NCBI GenBank assembly: GCA_008973525.1
Contig: WACJ01000081.1
Coordinates: 868,001 to 932,000 of the forward strand
DNA: 64,000 nt
Direction: 5' to 3'
Source: Stenopsyche tienmushanensis
Lineage: Eukaryota; Arthropoda; Insecta; Trichoptera; Stenopsychidae
Part shown: positions 25,310 to 38,025 of the stretch, one piece after another
Position numbering within the stretch: the stretch's first letter is position 1
Layout: each line of letters begins with the position of its first letter
Program-made: the position numbers and the translations under genes
Notes under the pieces: generated by a model
Told to the model about the DNA's origin: nothing
The model's input: only the letters and a program-made list of their open reading frames with translations
The model's database searches: none

Positions 25310-26802
25310 AACATTGTTAAATTAACGCAAAATACAATATACATATTTGCTTTATTTCAGTCATTAAATAAACTAAGATCTCGGGTATAAATATATTTTA
25401 TAATAGATATGTTCCATAATTATAAAAGGAAACTTTACCCTTTGATGGCGGGATTGCTAGTTGGTGCGGGTGGTGGCCGATAATAGTTAGTACATTTATT
25501 TATATCAATATGACCTTGAAACAGATTTATTTTTAAATTTAAAATTACTTTTTGAATGGACTTAAAATACAATGCAGTTTTCTTCATTTTTAAGGAATCT
25601 AAAAGAACATTTTATATATTTTTAAAGAGACTCTCAAAAAAAACTTACATATTATCATTATGCCATATGAATCCAATGTAGACTATTTCTATACATAAGA
25701 TAATTAAGATGGTGTTTTAAAGCTGCAAAATAAAAATCATTTTTATTGCAAATCTGATAGTTACAAGCAGCCGACTCTTCTTAGAAATTCATTGCGGAGC
25801 TAAAATATTCAGAACAAGGAAAGCAGAAATCTTGGCCATATGACTATAAAAATTGTAATTTTATATGAAAATTTATCCCGGTATCCATTTTAAGTGGATA
25901 TTTTTAGAACATGCCGAAGACATAATAATTCTATTAATCGCCATAAGCGTTTGAAAGGCCAAACAACCATCAGTTCCTTGTCGCCTTTATTTTCCAAAAG
26001 GCTAATGGTTGTCAACAGATGTGCTACTCTATAAAATGGCGTCTCATAATTAAATCAATAAAATAGCGGAAAATGGCTGCTAAGGATATCAGCTAGCGGG
26101 TATTTCAACCCCGATTGAAAAATAAAAGCAGCACGTTTATATGGAGCTGGAACGATTCGCTTTAATAGAGGGCAATGCTTTAACGGAACCCTGCGGTCGC
26201 CAATCGGACACAGAAAGCTTTTCCAGCAAAAGAGGAAAGACCGGAAAGTCTCTCTCCGAATATTATATCAGACTCCAAATGAGCGACAATCTTAAAAGGA
26301 CCCATCTAGGACTACGTGATGCCAGTTTGGGATATTTTTGGTCGAAGCTTTTGATAAAAGTGCTTAATGCCTTTAATTGAATATCCAGTAAATGTTAATT
26401 GTGTTTTTTTGTTAATATTTAATTATTGTGCTGGAATTTTGAAATAAATTTCTATTTGCTATAAGCTTAAAAAAACCATTTCAATGCTTTGCATATAAAT
26501 AAGGGGAGCATTAAATCGGATGTCAATGTAAGTCTTCTACTCTTGAAACGAAATGGTAAATGAACTAAGGAATCAATTTTCAGTGACTGAATTAAATCAA
26601 TCTCTGTCGCTATACTTTAATACTATCAATATCTGTATATGATAAGCATAATATATTAAATTATCTATTAATATTAAATATTTTGAGCGTTTACAACAAT
26701 TTGATAAATCCTTAAATCAAGGTAAGAGGAGAGGTTTAAATCGGCTTATAGGAGTGATAGAGCTAATTTTGGTCATATTTAAAAATGTAAGTACAGAAGG
26801 AT

Positions 26803-26862
26803 TAGGATAAGGTCCGCCAAAAAAAAATTGAGGGGGTCCGCGAAAGAAATTTTTCTCAAGAA
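26803..26862 (-). mobile_element. Possible hAT (Tip100-like) terminus
   Basis: The sequence ggataaggtccgccaaaa followed by gagggggtccgcgaaag resembles the GGCGGACC / GGGGGTCCGCG phrases common at ends of Tip100-type hAT elements. Two GGTCCGC copies sit 24 bp apart. If it is a hAT end, the element would extend to the right, where an orphan minus-strand frame ends 125 bp away. No target duplication or second end was found. Confidence 0.3.
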
Positions 26863-26986
26863 AGCCTCCGCAGACTACATACGCTTAAGAAATTCTGGTT
26901 TCGACAATAATATGTTACAATAACATGTTTTTATTTAACAAGAGAGAATACCTAATTACAGTTAAACGTAATTTGTAAAACTTTAT

Positions 26987-27268
26987 TTAAAATTCTGCGA
27001 AGTATCTCCGGAGCTTGTCGATTTCTTCACTCAAAAGGCGACTGACTCGCCATGGTGTTTTACATGGCGAGTATGTGGCACGACCGCATTTTTTAATATC
27101 GAGTTTCGTTATGTCTGATTTTTCGGAGCAATGTTTTGGTTCATGATAAGATCGCTTAGACACTTGAGAGCATTCAGAGAAGTTGTAAACTGATACATAA
27201 TAAGAGAATAGAGTTAAGATTCGTACGGTTCCTTGTTGTGGTGGCTGAGAGCAGACATACGACCGCAA
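26987..27268 (-). CDS. Orphan 93-codon frame, possible transposon-derived C-terminus
   Basis: I do not recognise this protein. It begins at an ATG and ends with an idiomatic charged C-terminus (S-R-L-L-S-E-E-I-D-K-L-R-R-Y-F-A-E-F), unlike most frames in this window. Its composition is cysteine- and lysine-containing and not low-complexity. It contains a strong DNA hairpin (27045-27072). Its stop lies just inside the possible hAT terminus at 26803-26862, so the end of a degraded transposase or a single exon are both possible. A chance frame cannot be excluded. Confidence 0.2.
   Translation of the reverse strand: MRSYVCSQPPQQGTVRILTLFSYYVSVYNFSECSQVSKRSYHEPKHCSEKSDITKLDIKKCGRATYSPCKTPWRVSRLLSEEIDKLRRYFAEF
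27045..27072. repeat. Perfect 10-bp stem hairpin
   Basis: ACTCGCCATG (27045-27054) and CATGGCGAGT (27063-27072) pair perfectly around an 8-nt loop. The stem is G+C-balanced in an AT-rich setting, so it is more notable than the A/T dyads elsewhere. It could be a stem-loop in a transcript or a transposon subterminal motif. Confidence 0.6.
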
Positions 27269-27272
27269 AGTG

Positions 27273-30157
27273 TTAATATTAATTTGGGTTTGCTAAATAT
27301 TATTGTCAAATGTGCATAATACTGCAATTTTATTTCTTTACTCATAATTATTTATAGATTTTTATAAATATTTTTAGCACAAACCATTTAACGCTATTAT
27401 TCCATCTATATTATATTTAGTAGAAAATCAGAATGTTGATCAAATTTACATGGAAATGTAATACGAGTGTAATTTATGAACCATAGAGAAGCAATAACGA
27501 AGGGCTTATTAAATATTATTAAAGCAGGCTAAATATTTTTATTAAAATATGATCATCCTTATTTGAAGTTAATATAACTTTATTTAACTTTCACGAACAT
27601 TTTTATTATAAGCAAGCTTAATTTTCAATGTATTTAAAGCACATTGAAACGAGTGTGACCATACGGTCACATTGTCTATCGAATTATTGTACATAATTCC
27701 TTGATTTATTTGCAGTATTTTATAGAATAAATTTTATTTATGCTGAATTAAAATTCGAAAGAATTTATAATAATTCTGGGATTAAATACACGTGAAAATT
27801 ATGTTTTGACAAGATTTATATCAATATTTCAAAGATTCGCTTATAAATTCAGCGCGTTGAAAACTTAATAACGTGAAAAATATCCACGGTGACCTACTTG
27901 TAAATTTGTGCGGAAAAGTGAAAAGGTTATTTTAGAAATATCAAAACTTCCAAATTCTAAAGCAAGATTTACACAAGATCGGTTTTTGCGATTCGGGCGA
28001 AAGAAAATTTTGCCATAAAGAAAACTGCTGAGAGCGAATTTCAACTTAATATAATAAATAATGGATATCTGAATTATAGCCGGATGGAAGATTATTCACT
28101 GTAAAATATAACAAAGGTTTTGTTGTCCCTTCAAAAGATCATGAATGTGTATTATGAAAACTTTTTGTTTGATCTTCATTGATATCCAGGGAAAAATTGA
28201 TATTTCCAAAAGACATTTTTTTGTTGTTGTTGAATATCAATAATTTCACCTTTAAAGAAAGGGAGATATTCTATAGATTTTGGAGGGCGAGATTAAGCAT
28301 GAATATTCATAAAAGAGTGGCTTTCATTATAATAAGCAAAGGGAAGCATTTTGAATCTGCATTTTGGAAACGGGCTTGGAATTGATTTACCAACCGAAAA
28401 TATACTTGGAAATTTTCAGATTGTTTACTCTGTGTTGAATATCAATGTTTAATAAGAGAAAGTTTTCGTACCAAATCACCGAAGAAAAACGGAAACATAT
28501 TTTCTGCAAAATATTTCGCTTATAATAAAGAACGAGTCAGAAGAATGTGAGGGGAAAAAAACTTAATTGAAATTGCTTATTGATTCTTTGTCGGAGAAAA
28601 TAAGAAAACAGCGGTGTCGTTTCAGGAAACGAAAAGAAAATTAAAAAGGAGAAATGGAGAAGATGGAACATTGTTTTTTTTTACCAGAGGATGGAATTCC
28701 TAACCATTTGTTAAACGCGAGAACGTGCAGTTTCTTCCCAGACGAAAAGGAATCTCTCTTTGTTGAGGATATATTAGAACAGTTATTCTTAACTATCGTG
28801 ATTCACGATATTCTCAACCTGTATTATCACAATACAGATGATTTTTTATTTTCGCTAAGCCAAATGCTTCATATAATAATTATGTGTATCATACAATAGA
28901 AAATCTATAAGGCGGAAAAGTGGAATCTACGTTGATTATATGGTAGTATGCCTCAAATTATATGGACTCAAATTATAAAGATTCGAATCCAAATCCAAAT
29001 TTGCTTCGCGACCACAATTTTGAATAATCAAACGTATTCATATTTCAGATCGATCGTCTTGATCCATATTTAGTCTAATTTTATTTTCTGAAGAAAGACA
29101 TATAGGGATCGATTAATGATTATTAATTATAACTCACTCATATATCATTGACTACTTAAAACCTCTATCAAAATATTTAATAACAACATTAAAATAACAA
29201 AAATTAAAACATATGTGGAATACCATTGAAATATTAGCTTGGGAAGCTGTTGGTTTATCCATGAATATCATAAATATAATATACATAATTTACTTCAAAA
29301 AATGATTCGAATATTAATTTTAAACGGCAAAAAAGTAAAAAGTTGCTACAATTTTTCATGTTCAAATATTGGGGGCCTTTGCCCTCTCGTTTATATTTAC
29401 AGAGCTAATATCGGAACTTCATTTGCATGTTAATAATAGCAGTACAGTGCATTTTAATGTTTTAAAACTGCAATTTGAATACAAATATACATAAAAGCCA
29501 TATTTATTTCTTCGTAATTAACAACGTACATGATATTTAAAACTAAAAATTGCCTTTAAGTTATGTAATTTTCATATATCGTTATTAAAAAATAAGCTTT
29601 GTGAAGAATACAAAATGGATGAAAAGTGGAGGATTATATCCAAAAATTGAATCTGTGGTCGAATTTATAGTTTCGTATTAAACGATTTTGTCCCGACTGC
29701 GATATAACTAAATTGAATGAGGACTATTAGATATTCAGCAGAATATAAGGGTTTGTGCAAATTTTCTATAAATATTTAAATTCTTGCAGAAATTTTATAT
29801 GCTATTCATCCCAAACATTTATTTTACGTTACGTTACTTTGTTAAAATTTCAATGAGAAAGCTTAAAAAATATTATGATACCTATTATGATACAATTAGC
29901 TATTTAAAAACGAAACTGTTGATTTAATTTAAATTTAAAAAATAATATATGCTTTAATACAGCGACTTCATCCATTATATCTTCTTTCTTTGAAGATGAT
30001 TTATAGTAAAATTGATTCTTTGTTGTTAAATTTGAAAGCCACTATTATAAAATATATTCCTTATTATCATAAAAATGATTCAAATTACCTAGGATATGAA
30101 GTACGAGACATATCCCGAAAATAAGTGTACTGTGACAATAATGAGCTGTGCTTTTTT
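27273..30157. other. AT-rich stretch, no gene recognised
   Basis: No gene is recognised. A near-palindrome gtgaccatacggtcac lies at 27655-27670 (related to 25300 and 43831). The frames at 28179-28385 and 28654-28899 are start-to-stop but unplaced. Confidence 0.5.
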
Positions 30158-30922
30158 TGTTTTTTAAGGGTTGATCACACTGAGTGGCAGAGGGAGATTT
30201 TCTGAGAATGTGAGCATAGCAGGGACGTGGTAGTACATAAATTCCCATTTTAGTGTTCAGTTGCGTGAAAGATGTCGGTAAGAAATCCCGCCTAGTGCGA
30301 GCGGGTCAATAGCACCCATGAGTTTCTTGCGCGACTTTAATTGGAAGATGAGGATTTCTGAGATCTATTGTGTCGCTCAGTAAATGTCTGAGTCAAAAAG
30401 ACAGTCGTTATAGTGGTGTCACATCTATTCCCCATCTGCCAAAAAATTCAAAATCACAATTTCGGACAAAAAAATCATGACCTCAGTGTTTTGGGATCGA
30501 AAAGGCATTATTTTGGTCAAATTTTTGCCTGAGGGAGAGACTATCAACGCAAAATGATATTGTGAGACCCTAAAAGACCTCAAAAGAAGCATTCAAAACA
30601 AAAGGAGGGTATGCTGACGAAAAGAGTGTGCCTGTTGCACAACACCCGTCTTCACACAGCCTTATCCATCAAGGCGCTTTTGGACTTATTTGGTTGCGAT
30701 GTTTTGAACCACCTCTCGTATTCCCCCAACTTGAAGGCTTCAGATTATCATATTTTCCTCTCCTTGAAAGAGCACATAGGTGGAATTATATTTTCAATCG
30801 ACGATCAGGTGCAGATAGAGTTTCTGAAGTGGGGGAAGGAGCTGGCGGGAAAGTTCTTCGAGGAGGGCATAAAGAAACTTGTGCCGCGGCACATTGAATG
30901 GGATGGCAGTTATATTTAAAAA
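30158..30922 (+). pseudogene. Mariner-type transposase relic (copy 2), C-terminal half kept
   Basis: From about 30480 the translation reads M-T-S-V-F-W-D, K-F-L-P-E-G-E-T-I-N-A and Y-C-E-T-L, the usual mariner order. After a frameshift at about 30608 there is a 102-codon frame (30611-30919) with L-L-H-N-T-R-L-H and Y-S-P-N-L-K-A-S-D-Y-H-I-F. In the family the second catalytic Asp lies in H-D-N; here it is missing (H-N-T). The third Asp, in S-D-Y, is kept. The tail K-W-G-K-E-L ... G-I-K-K-L-V also fits. The first catalytic region (VTGDE) is degraded, and stops and frameshifts break the rest, so it cannot encode an active enzyme. The first 320 bp match the minus strand of 6268-6575. Confidence 0.85.
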
Positions 30923-33900
30923 TAGTTAACAGGTGTATCAACAATATCCGGTCTTTTTTTTAAACACTTTTTCTATAAAAAAAAAAAATTAGTACACTTA
31001 CTTTCTGGATATGCTTCGTATATTGACTATTATTTCTTCTAATAATCATATTGGAAGATGAAATCTAAACGATTATATGAGAGCGTCGAATAAGCTAATT
31101 CATTATCTTACTGAAAGATGACTTCTTCTGATTCAATTTCGTAGATAATTGATCAGATTTTTGCTATATGTAAAAAAAAATGGTAACAGATATTTAAACG
31201 CAGTAAAAACGTGGAGTGCTTAAATTTTTCTAGTGCCATATTAAAAATGTAATATTAAAAAAATATGGATGGGAACATACAGATTTAATTTGTATTTGAA
31301 GTATGCAGCATGTTAGACTAAAATGGCTAATTTCCTTGTTTTATTCTTGAGTATCTTTAAGTTTAAATCAAGCAAAGTCGGTTGAAACTCGCATTTAAGT
31401 TCATAGATATTAATAATTCTGAAGAAAATATGCATTCTCTTAATTATTACGCAAAAGTTGAAGATGTTCGCGAAATTAGTTGGAAGTTTTCGAAGTTTGA
31501 CTACTCCCTACTGTGCAAGACAGTACAGAATGCGAAAGTGCATCGTCTCAAAGCACTTAACTTCTGACCCAGCTGAGACCAAACTTGCAGACTAGTTATT
31601 GTCCTGTGAGTCAAAATGAAGTCCTCAGCCACCATTACCTATGTACTCGCGAACAAATTACATTTCTTTCTTAGAAAAGCGAAGAAAATTTAAGACGAGC
31701 ACCCTTATGATATTGAACGTAAGCTCAGTATTTCAAGTTTTAATTAAAGTCCGTGTATAATACTTATTAACACAGTTAGCTGTGGACGTCTGCGGCCCTT
31801 TGAATGGCTTAGTTATCGTGGATGTTCCTAAGATTAAAGCACGAGGATATTCCAACAAAATAATAGGATTTAGACACAAAGCACTGTTGTTGTTTTGTGC
31901 TTATAATTGAACGAGAGAATTACATTTGAAACTCTTAGAAATTGATTGTAAATAAAGTGGAATCCGCCATTGAAGCATTGTAGCTGAATTTTATTTGTGG
32001 AATTTAAGTGGATTTCTATACAGGAAGTTTGAGCTATTATTTTCAGCATATTGACGTTTGCAATAATAACTCACACGGAATTGTGGATTGAATAAAAAAA
32101 TGTTTCGGAATAGTTTCTACATTTATTGCTCAACAATAAAAGGCAACCGTGCTCAAATAAAAATCCATTAACCTGTTAAAGCTTGAACTTTTCCCATGAT
32201 AATTTTGCATTTTTTATTCGCATAATCTACGGAAAAAAACTTATTCAACCATTTTTTGCCATCAAATGCATAAAAAGGCATTTATTTTTTCCATCGCCAA
32301 TTGTCGTTTGTGTATCCGTGGAAACACTCGAAAAATAAATCTTGCTTACTTTAATTGAATTCTAAATAAATCGGTCTCAGTTAGAAGCTTAAATCATTTT
32401 ATTATTGCTTCTGCTGAATGACACGACAGAAACGCCTACAAAAGAAATCCTAATTGAAAGAATAATCGTCATTTTTCCAAAAATTAAAGAAGAAATGCTA
32501 CTTTAGACAACTACAGTCGAAAAATATTTAATAAAAATATCTTAAACATAAAAGTAGTTTCTTAACCCTGACCCTGTGCAAACTGGTTCCTCTTCAAGTT
32601 TAACGACTTATTGAATAATTGTTAAGTGACTTTGAAAGCTTATAAGTAATTTTCTTTAAGCCAACTGAATAAAAAAAATATTTATTTAGATCAAAAATAT
32701 ATTGCAAAATACAAAAACAGTTATTTTATGCAATTACGACTACAGGTTAAAAAGTTATGACGATTTAATGGTAACACTTTGGGTAATTTTTCACAATTTT
32801 GTGGAATAACTGAAAAACAAAACGGAAGCACAACTAAATGAAATGGCATGGATACTAATTGATTAAATGCTATATCACAATTTGTTTGAAGTTTGAATTG
32901 GAAAAGAGTTTCGCTTTAAGATGCCACTAAGGATGAGAATTACGACCGTTTAATTAATTTAATGCAGAAGTTAATTGTTATTCGCGATGAAGTTCTACTT
33001 GTGGTGTTTATTAATTTTGTAGGAAAATCAAGCTGCAGCCTCCCTTTGTACAGCCACTATAGCCTTAAGTTGTTTTATCGATTCAATTAAAACAGCAATT
33101 AACTTACATTGTTTCAGCTGAAGGAGATGCCCCTGCAATAGAAGCTCGTGTGGATTTTACGGAATGGTTTTTGCCATAAGCACTATTCCAGACCCATTCT
33201 TTGGAAATATACGATAGCGCCTTGCTTTCGACGATATTCGAATTCCATCTAAATTAACGGCGCTTTGTCTCATGTTTACAATCGAAAAACTCATGCTGAA
33301 AATTTGATCGTCTTATTTTGGACGGGAAGAAAATAATTTTAAACAAAGTACACTCTATGAGCATGAAAAATCCGAGCAATGGGGTGGTAATTTACTGCGT
33401 GCAAACAAATTTCATCAGGTAGTCAAATTATTGCGTTGTTCTCTTTTCATTTTCCCGGCGGTATTTTTAAAGCTACACCATGGGTTTAATTATAACGTTT
33501 CAAAAAAATCGTGGTACCTCTTTAAGGATGAAGTCTATGAATTTTCACTGTTGAAAATTAATAAAAATGGCCCCAGTTTGAGAAAATCATCAATATTTTT
33601 TTAATCCTAAATTTGAACCCCCTCTGCATAAAGAATAGTGCGGAATCGCCTGGATCGTAACCCGTTAAGGTGCCATGTCTGTGTTTGTATGTATGCAATC
33701 TCCACGGGAAACTGTTCTTGAAATAAAGGATTTTTCGTGTGGTAATTTTCTACATGTGGTTAAGTTAAGATTGAATTATTTGCATGGGAGTTTTAAGGAA
33801 GGGAAAGGCTCAATAATCAATCATTCGATTGAATTTTTATTGCTAATCTAGTCATTTAATATACTTAATTAATCGTTCAATATTTACTTTTCAGGACCAT

Positions 33901-36533
33901 GAAATTATGGTAAATCTGAATTTGAAACGATTGATTAGGTATATCAATAAATCTCATATCCCATTTTTTTTACTCACAATCCGAATTTGAATGCAATCCT
34001 TTTTAATAAGACCCTACAACCTAATATCATAATTATTGATCACATTTTATTTCAATATAAATATTATCATGTGTGTCTGTAGGTGGTGTCTGTACGATAG
34101 TAGGAGAAGAAGAGTGATGAAATTCAGGTTAAAATATAGCGTAAAGCACATTCGACCGTATCGAAAAATCGTAAATTCCACGGAAGTAACAAAGCCTCGA
34201 CGCTTTCCTTTTTCTTCAGGTCATTGTTGGCGGCGAGATATCGAGGCTAAGAATTTTCAAATAGACTCGAGCCAGGATTGCTTTATGCGCCGATATAAAA
34301 GTTTAATTTTACAAACAAAGTTATTACCCCGGGAACGGAAATGGCTCGTAAAATATTTTGTTATTTCAACTTTCTAAACCGAGGGCTCATCCTGAATTGC
34401 GGTAGTTTAAAAAAGCTTATATATAACGTGGCTTCCCACGGCTGTTTATGGCCTTCCTTAAATCACGTTCAACATTGTTACGTTCTATTAAACAATTATG
34501 CGCTACAAATGAAGGCGAAAGCTCACGAAAGCTCTGAAAAGCGCTCTACGTCTACGTGTCAATACATCAAAAGCTCCACATTAAAAAAATGCACAGCTTA
34601 ACATCCAGCAAAAAGTATTACATACATAAAAATGTAAATTTAACAATATCATAACATTCGTATGCCACAGAATAAATCTTCGAATTCGATTTTACATTGT
34701 GTCTGTCAGCATCCGAACGACATATTAAATATGAAATATCTCGTGTCCATACTGATGTTTGTTTTCCATTTGATAAAATAAACCGGAGCCGACTTGCCAA
34801 CTAAAGCGTAATTTCATTTTCTGGATAGGAGAGACATATTGTAACCATGCGAATAAAAATCATAAAAGCACGCTTTTTGTCAAAATAAAAAGTTTAAAAA
34901 AAATTCCAATCACAACTTACCGAACCAATGTTTGATTCATTTCCATCGGCTTTATATACAGAGCGCCCGTCCAAGTATTCATATAATTATACAATTCCAT
35001 GTTTATGATTTTGTTTATGCGAAGGATCTTCCAAAGGGAGACTAAATGTAATTCTAAGGCCAACGAACCGTCTGAAATAAATGTGAAATTGGAAAAAATT
35101 GAAGCATGTTGGTCATCATCAGAAAATTACATTTAAAGATAATGATAATTTCGAAACATAGTCGTATGGTTGTAATCTACCACATTATTTTTTATCAACT
35201 AAAATTAGACTTATCTCATAAGTGATATGATAACATAAGATTCTTCTAATTGAGATTTATATATTCAATAATTATTTCTAGAATTTTAAGAAAATCACTC
35301 GAATATTGTATTAATTAAATAAAATCGCCCTTAACCGATTGATGCACACTTCAAAAATAATGATTTTCGCTATTAATGAACATAAAATTGGAATCAAATC
35401 ATTGCTAAAATACACAATTATCATTCCTTCATATTGTTTTGAATCAATGACACTGATTGTTGTCAGTTGCGTTTTCTGCCTTGTGTCAATCAATCAATCA
35501 GAATAATGGGAATGAGAAGCACTTTTTCTTAACTTTTTTACTGTTGCATAGGATCCTATTCAATTTTTATTGTATTATATTCAACTTGTGTATGTGGGGC
35601 GATTTTGAGCTTTACGAATTTGCGAAAATTACACAAATGTTTAGTCACAATTTACAATATAGTGCACATTTACAAAATTACACAAAAAGAGTTTACGTCC
35701 AGTTGTATGCGTCATTTTATTAATAATTTAGTACACAATGAAAAATTATTATAAAAATTGGTCAAAAAAACATTATGACCTTTTTAGAGAAATGGACGCA
35801 TCAATCTTTTTACACCGTCATCGATTTTGGATCTCTTAGGTTTGTTATCAAACAACCATCGTATATAGATCTCTAGATTATGGATGTATCCATTTGCGGA
35901 ACACAATTCATAAAATTTGATGCCATATTTTCATTTAAAGACATTTGTTCCGATGGAGAATGCATATTTTGAAAGTTCGAAACAGCAATGTCAACAAGTG
36001 GTCTTATTATTAGCATCCTGTCATTGTTGGTCATTTTACAATTCAAACATCTCAATATTTTTTGGAATCTTTTACTTGATATTAAATAAGAATATGATAA
36101 TTTGTACACTTCGGAATCGTTTTACTAATATGTGAATTGAACATAATATAGTGGAAGTGGAATGCGATTTTTTAACTTAAGCACATAAAACTATTACCAC
36201 TTTAGTAGTTGATGTTTATAATATGTATGTATCCAAGTCGGTGTATCGCAAAAATCGAATTATTCATCAAAATAAATATATTTTATTTAGAGAAGTTTGA
36301 GAGTATTTGAGCCACTTAAGTTTGTTTCGTTTTGACGAGTTTCGTCGTTGTGAGATAAGATTTGATGACGGTATGCATAGACTTATCTGATGCAATAAGC
36401 AAGTATTATCTTATGACGTATGACGGGACTTGACGGCTGTGTGCGTCGAAGTGTTAAGTATGCATATATGGCAAATCGGCATTAGCGTCACGAAAAGTGA
36501 AACGATTCTCCTTCGCTCATGCCGTCTATTCTT
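30923..36533. other. AT-rich stretch, no gene recognised
   Basis: No gene is recognised in 5.6 kb. The frames at 34036-34377 (113 codons) and 34341-34601 (86 codons) overlap in different frames over a slightly GC-richer patch and resemble nothing known. A cluster of GATA-type (agataag, cttatct) and TGACG motifs at about 36333-36435 could be regulatory but is listed only as an observation. Confidence 0.45.
36330..36436. promoter_or_regulatory. Cluster of GATA-like and TGACG motifs
   Basis: Within about 105 bp there are several TGACG cores (near 36334, 36366, 36414, 36421 and 36431), including tgacgtatgacgggacttgacgg. AGATAAG and CTTATCT (GATA-factor type) and a TATCTTATG also occur. Such clustering is what a CREB/bZIP plus GATA enhancer would show. 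There is no adjacent gene, so a role is speculative. Confidence 0.2.
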
Positions 36534-36612
36534 CTTCGTCCGCAGTGGTGGCACTCTGTGTTTGCCTCTTTGCCTATCTATTTTAGATAAGCCCCGAAGC
36601 AGTCTACATGGA
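36534..36612 (-). pseudogene. Fragment of R1-type reverse transcriptase C-terminus
   Basis: Read on the minus strand, this gives C-F-G-A-Y-L and, after a frameshift, K-I-G-K-E-A-N-T-E-C-H-H-C-G. That is the same region as K-I-G-K-E-I-G-P-E-C-H-H-C-G in the larger element at 63.5-64.0 kb. The DNA also matches directly (gcagtggtggcactc, tctttgcctat). It covers the start of the CCHC zinc knuckle typical of R1-clade LINEs, and the rest is gone. It is too short for independent classification. Confidence 0.65.
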
Positions 36613-37382
36613 TTAAAGTAACCAGTAGACCATTAGCTTCCTATTTTATTACATATTACACAAATATGGCGTAGCCTTTCAACTATTAATTTTCGTTAAC
36701 AAAATTTAAAAAAACCATCACATAAAATTAACTTATCCTATGAGTATGATCCTCACACATTTTGTTCATTTTCTTGCTTTTTGCTGGTTTTAAAATATAT
36801 TAATCGTTCCATAATTGCATCGAATATATGTGGTTTTTAATGTTTTATATTTGAAAACTATAATATTACAAATTTATTCTTGAGCATCATCTTTTATGTA
36901 GATCGACTAATATGAAACAACAATCGTTGGAATGATTGAATGACTCTGAAGATCTACGCTTGTGTATTTAAATTATTGTTTGAAATTGAATGGACGAACA
37001 CATCATTAAATACTGTCAAAACATTCGCTCATATCTGGCTGCAGTCTAATAAAATTTTAAATTAACATCGTCGCATATAGTTTATGGAAGCGTGAAATTT
37101 TGAAAATTTCAGGTTTCCATAGGAAACAAAATTTGAAGTATTTTCCAAGTCAAAGTGTCTAGTAAAACATCAGAGCATAAACAGTTTAATGTTGAGACTC
37201 TAATGAGAATGCAAGCGTATTCGTGCAGCGTGCGACATGTTAATTACCAGACTTAACGCCATCATTCAGGCAAAGGTGACAGTATTAAGCTATAAACTCG
37301 GATACATAAAATGCGAACATTTTCTTACATTGACTGAAAATTTCAATCAAAATTATAATGATATTAAGTTATAACGGTTAGA
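36613..37382. other. AT-rich stretch, no gene recognised
   Basis: Nothing is recognised apart from general AT-richness. Confidence 0.5.
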
Positions 37383-38025
37383 TCATTTTAAATGTTTGAC
37401 ATTATTTTACTATAATATATCCTTAAAGTGCTCATTTATTTTATTTTTTTAAAGACAAAAAACAAAATGGCGGAGTTATAAGGTATTCCATTAGGCGTCT
37501 TTTCTCGTGACATCAAACTTTGACATTTTTTACCATTTTGTTGATAATTTTTACCCCAAAAAAATCATGTATTTACGCGAAACCTTAAAATTTTAGCTTA
37601 GTTGACTAGATCATTTTATAGTGAGAAACATCCCAAAATATCAGTCAAATCGATCAACAACTTGTTATGCTACAACTGGCAAATATTTCGAAAATGCAGT
37701 TTCGAGATAATATCGTTTAAAGTTTCAATGCGATAAAACTATCAATTTTAGTGACTTACCGATCAATCAAAGATTCTAGCCGCATATAATAGATCTTCAG
37801 CTTTCTCAAAACGTTAATTATCTTCAACTTACTGTTGTTGTCGGGCTATACGAGATACGCTTTTGTCTCAGAAAGACTCTTATGGTTCTACCTCGCTACC
37901 CGCGCTTCATCGGTATTTTCAACGAAGTAGGTGCCAATAAATATATTTAATATATCCATTATCTTCAAAATGAAGCTGTAGTCGTTATTAAATATCCCAG
38001 CAGCAATGTATGTTGATATTTCAAT
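37383..38025 (+). repeat. Unidentified repeat family A, copy 1 (643 bp)
   Basis: This aligns along its full length with 45321-46105 in the same orientation. Shared blocks include ccttaaagtgctcattta, aaaatggcggagttataagg, gagaaacatcccaa, aacttgttatgctacaact, ccgcgcttcatcggtatttt and aaatatcccagcag. No terminal inverted repeats, poly-A tail or long frame is visible. The copy at 45.3 kb has about 150 bp where this one has 8 bp. It could be an old segmental duplication or an interspersed repeat of unknown class. Confidence 0.85.

Larger units (their letters stand above)
23178..26802. other. AT-rich stretch, no gene recognised
   Basis: No gene is recognised. The interval includes a tRNA-like head (23832-23890), a 10-bp palindrome (25300-25309), and a dyad GATAGCACTGCTATC at 24727-24741 that is symmetric except for its centre. 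The 24692-24961 and 26141-26380 plus-strand frames (89 and 79 codons) have start and stop but match no family and show no clear supporting signal. Confidence 0.5.

Noticed and set aside
34036..34601. Overlapping 113- and 86-codon plus-strand frames as a possible gene
   Set aside because: They overlap in different frames, match no family and show no shared coding bias. Frames of this length are expected in 64 kb of six-frame sequence.
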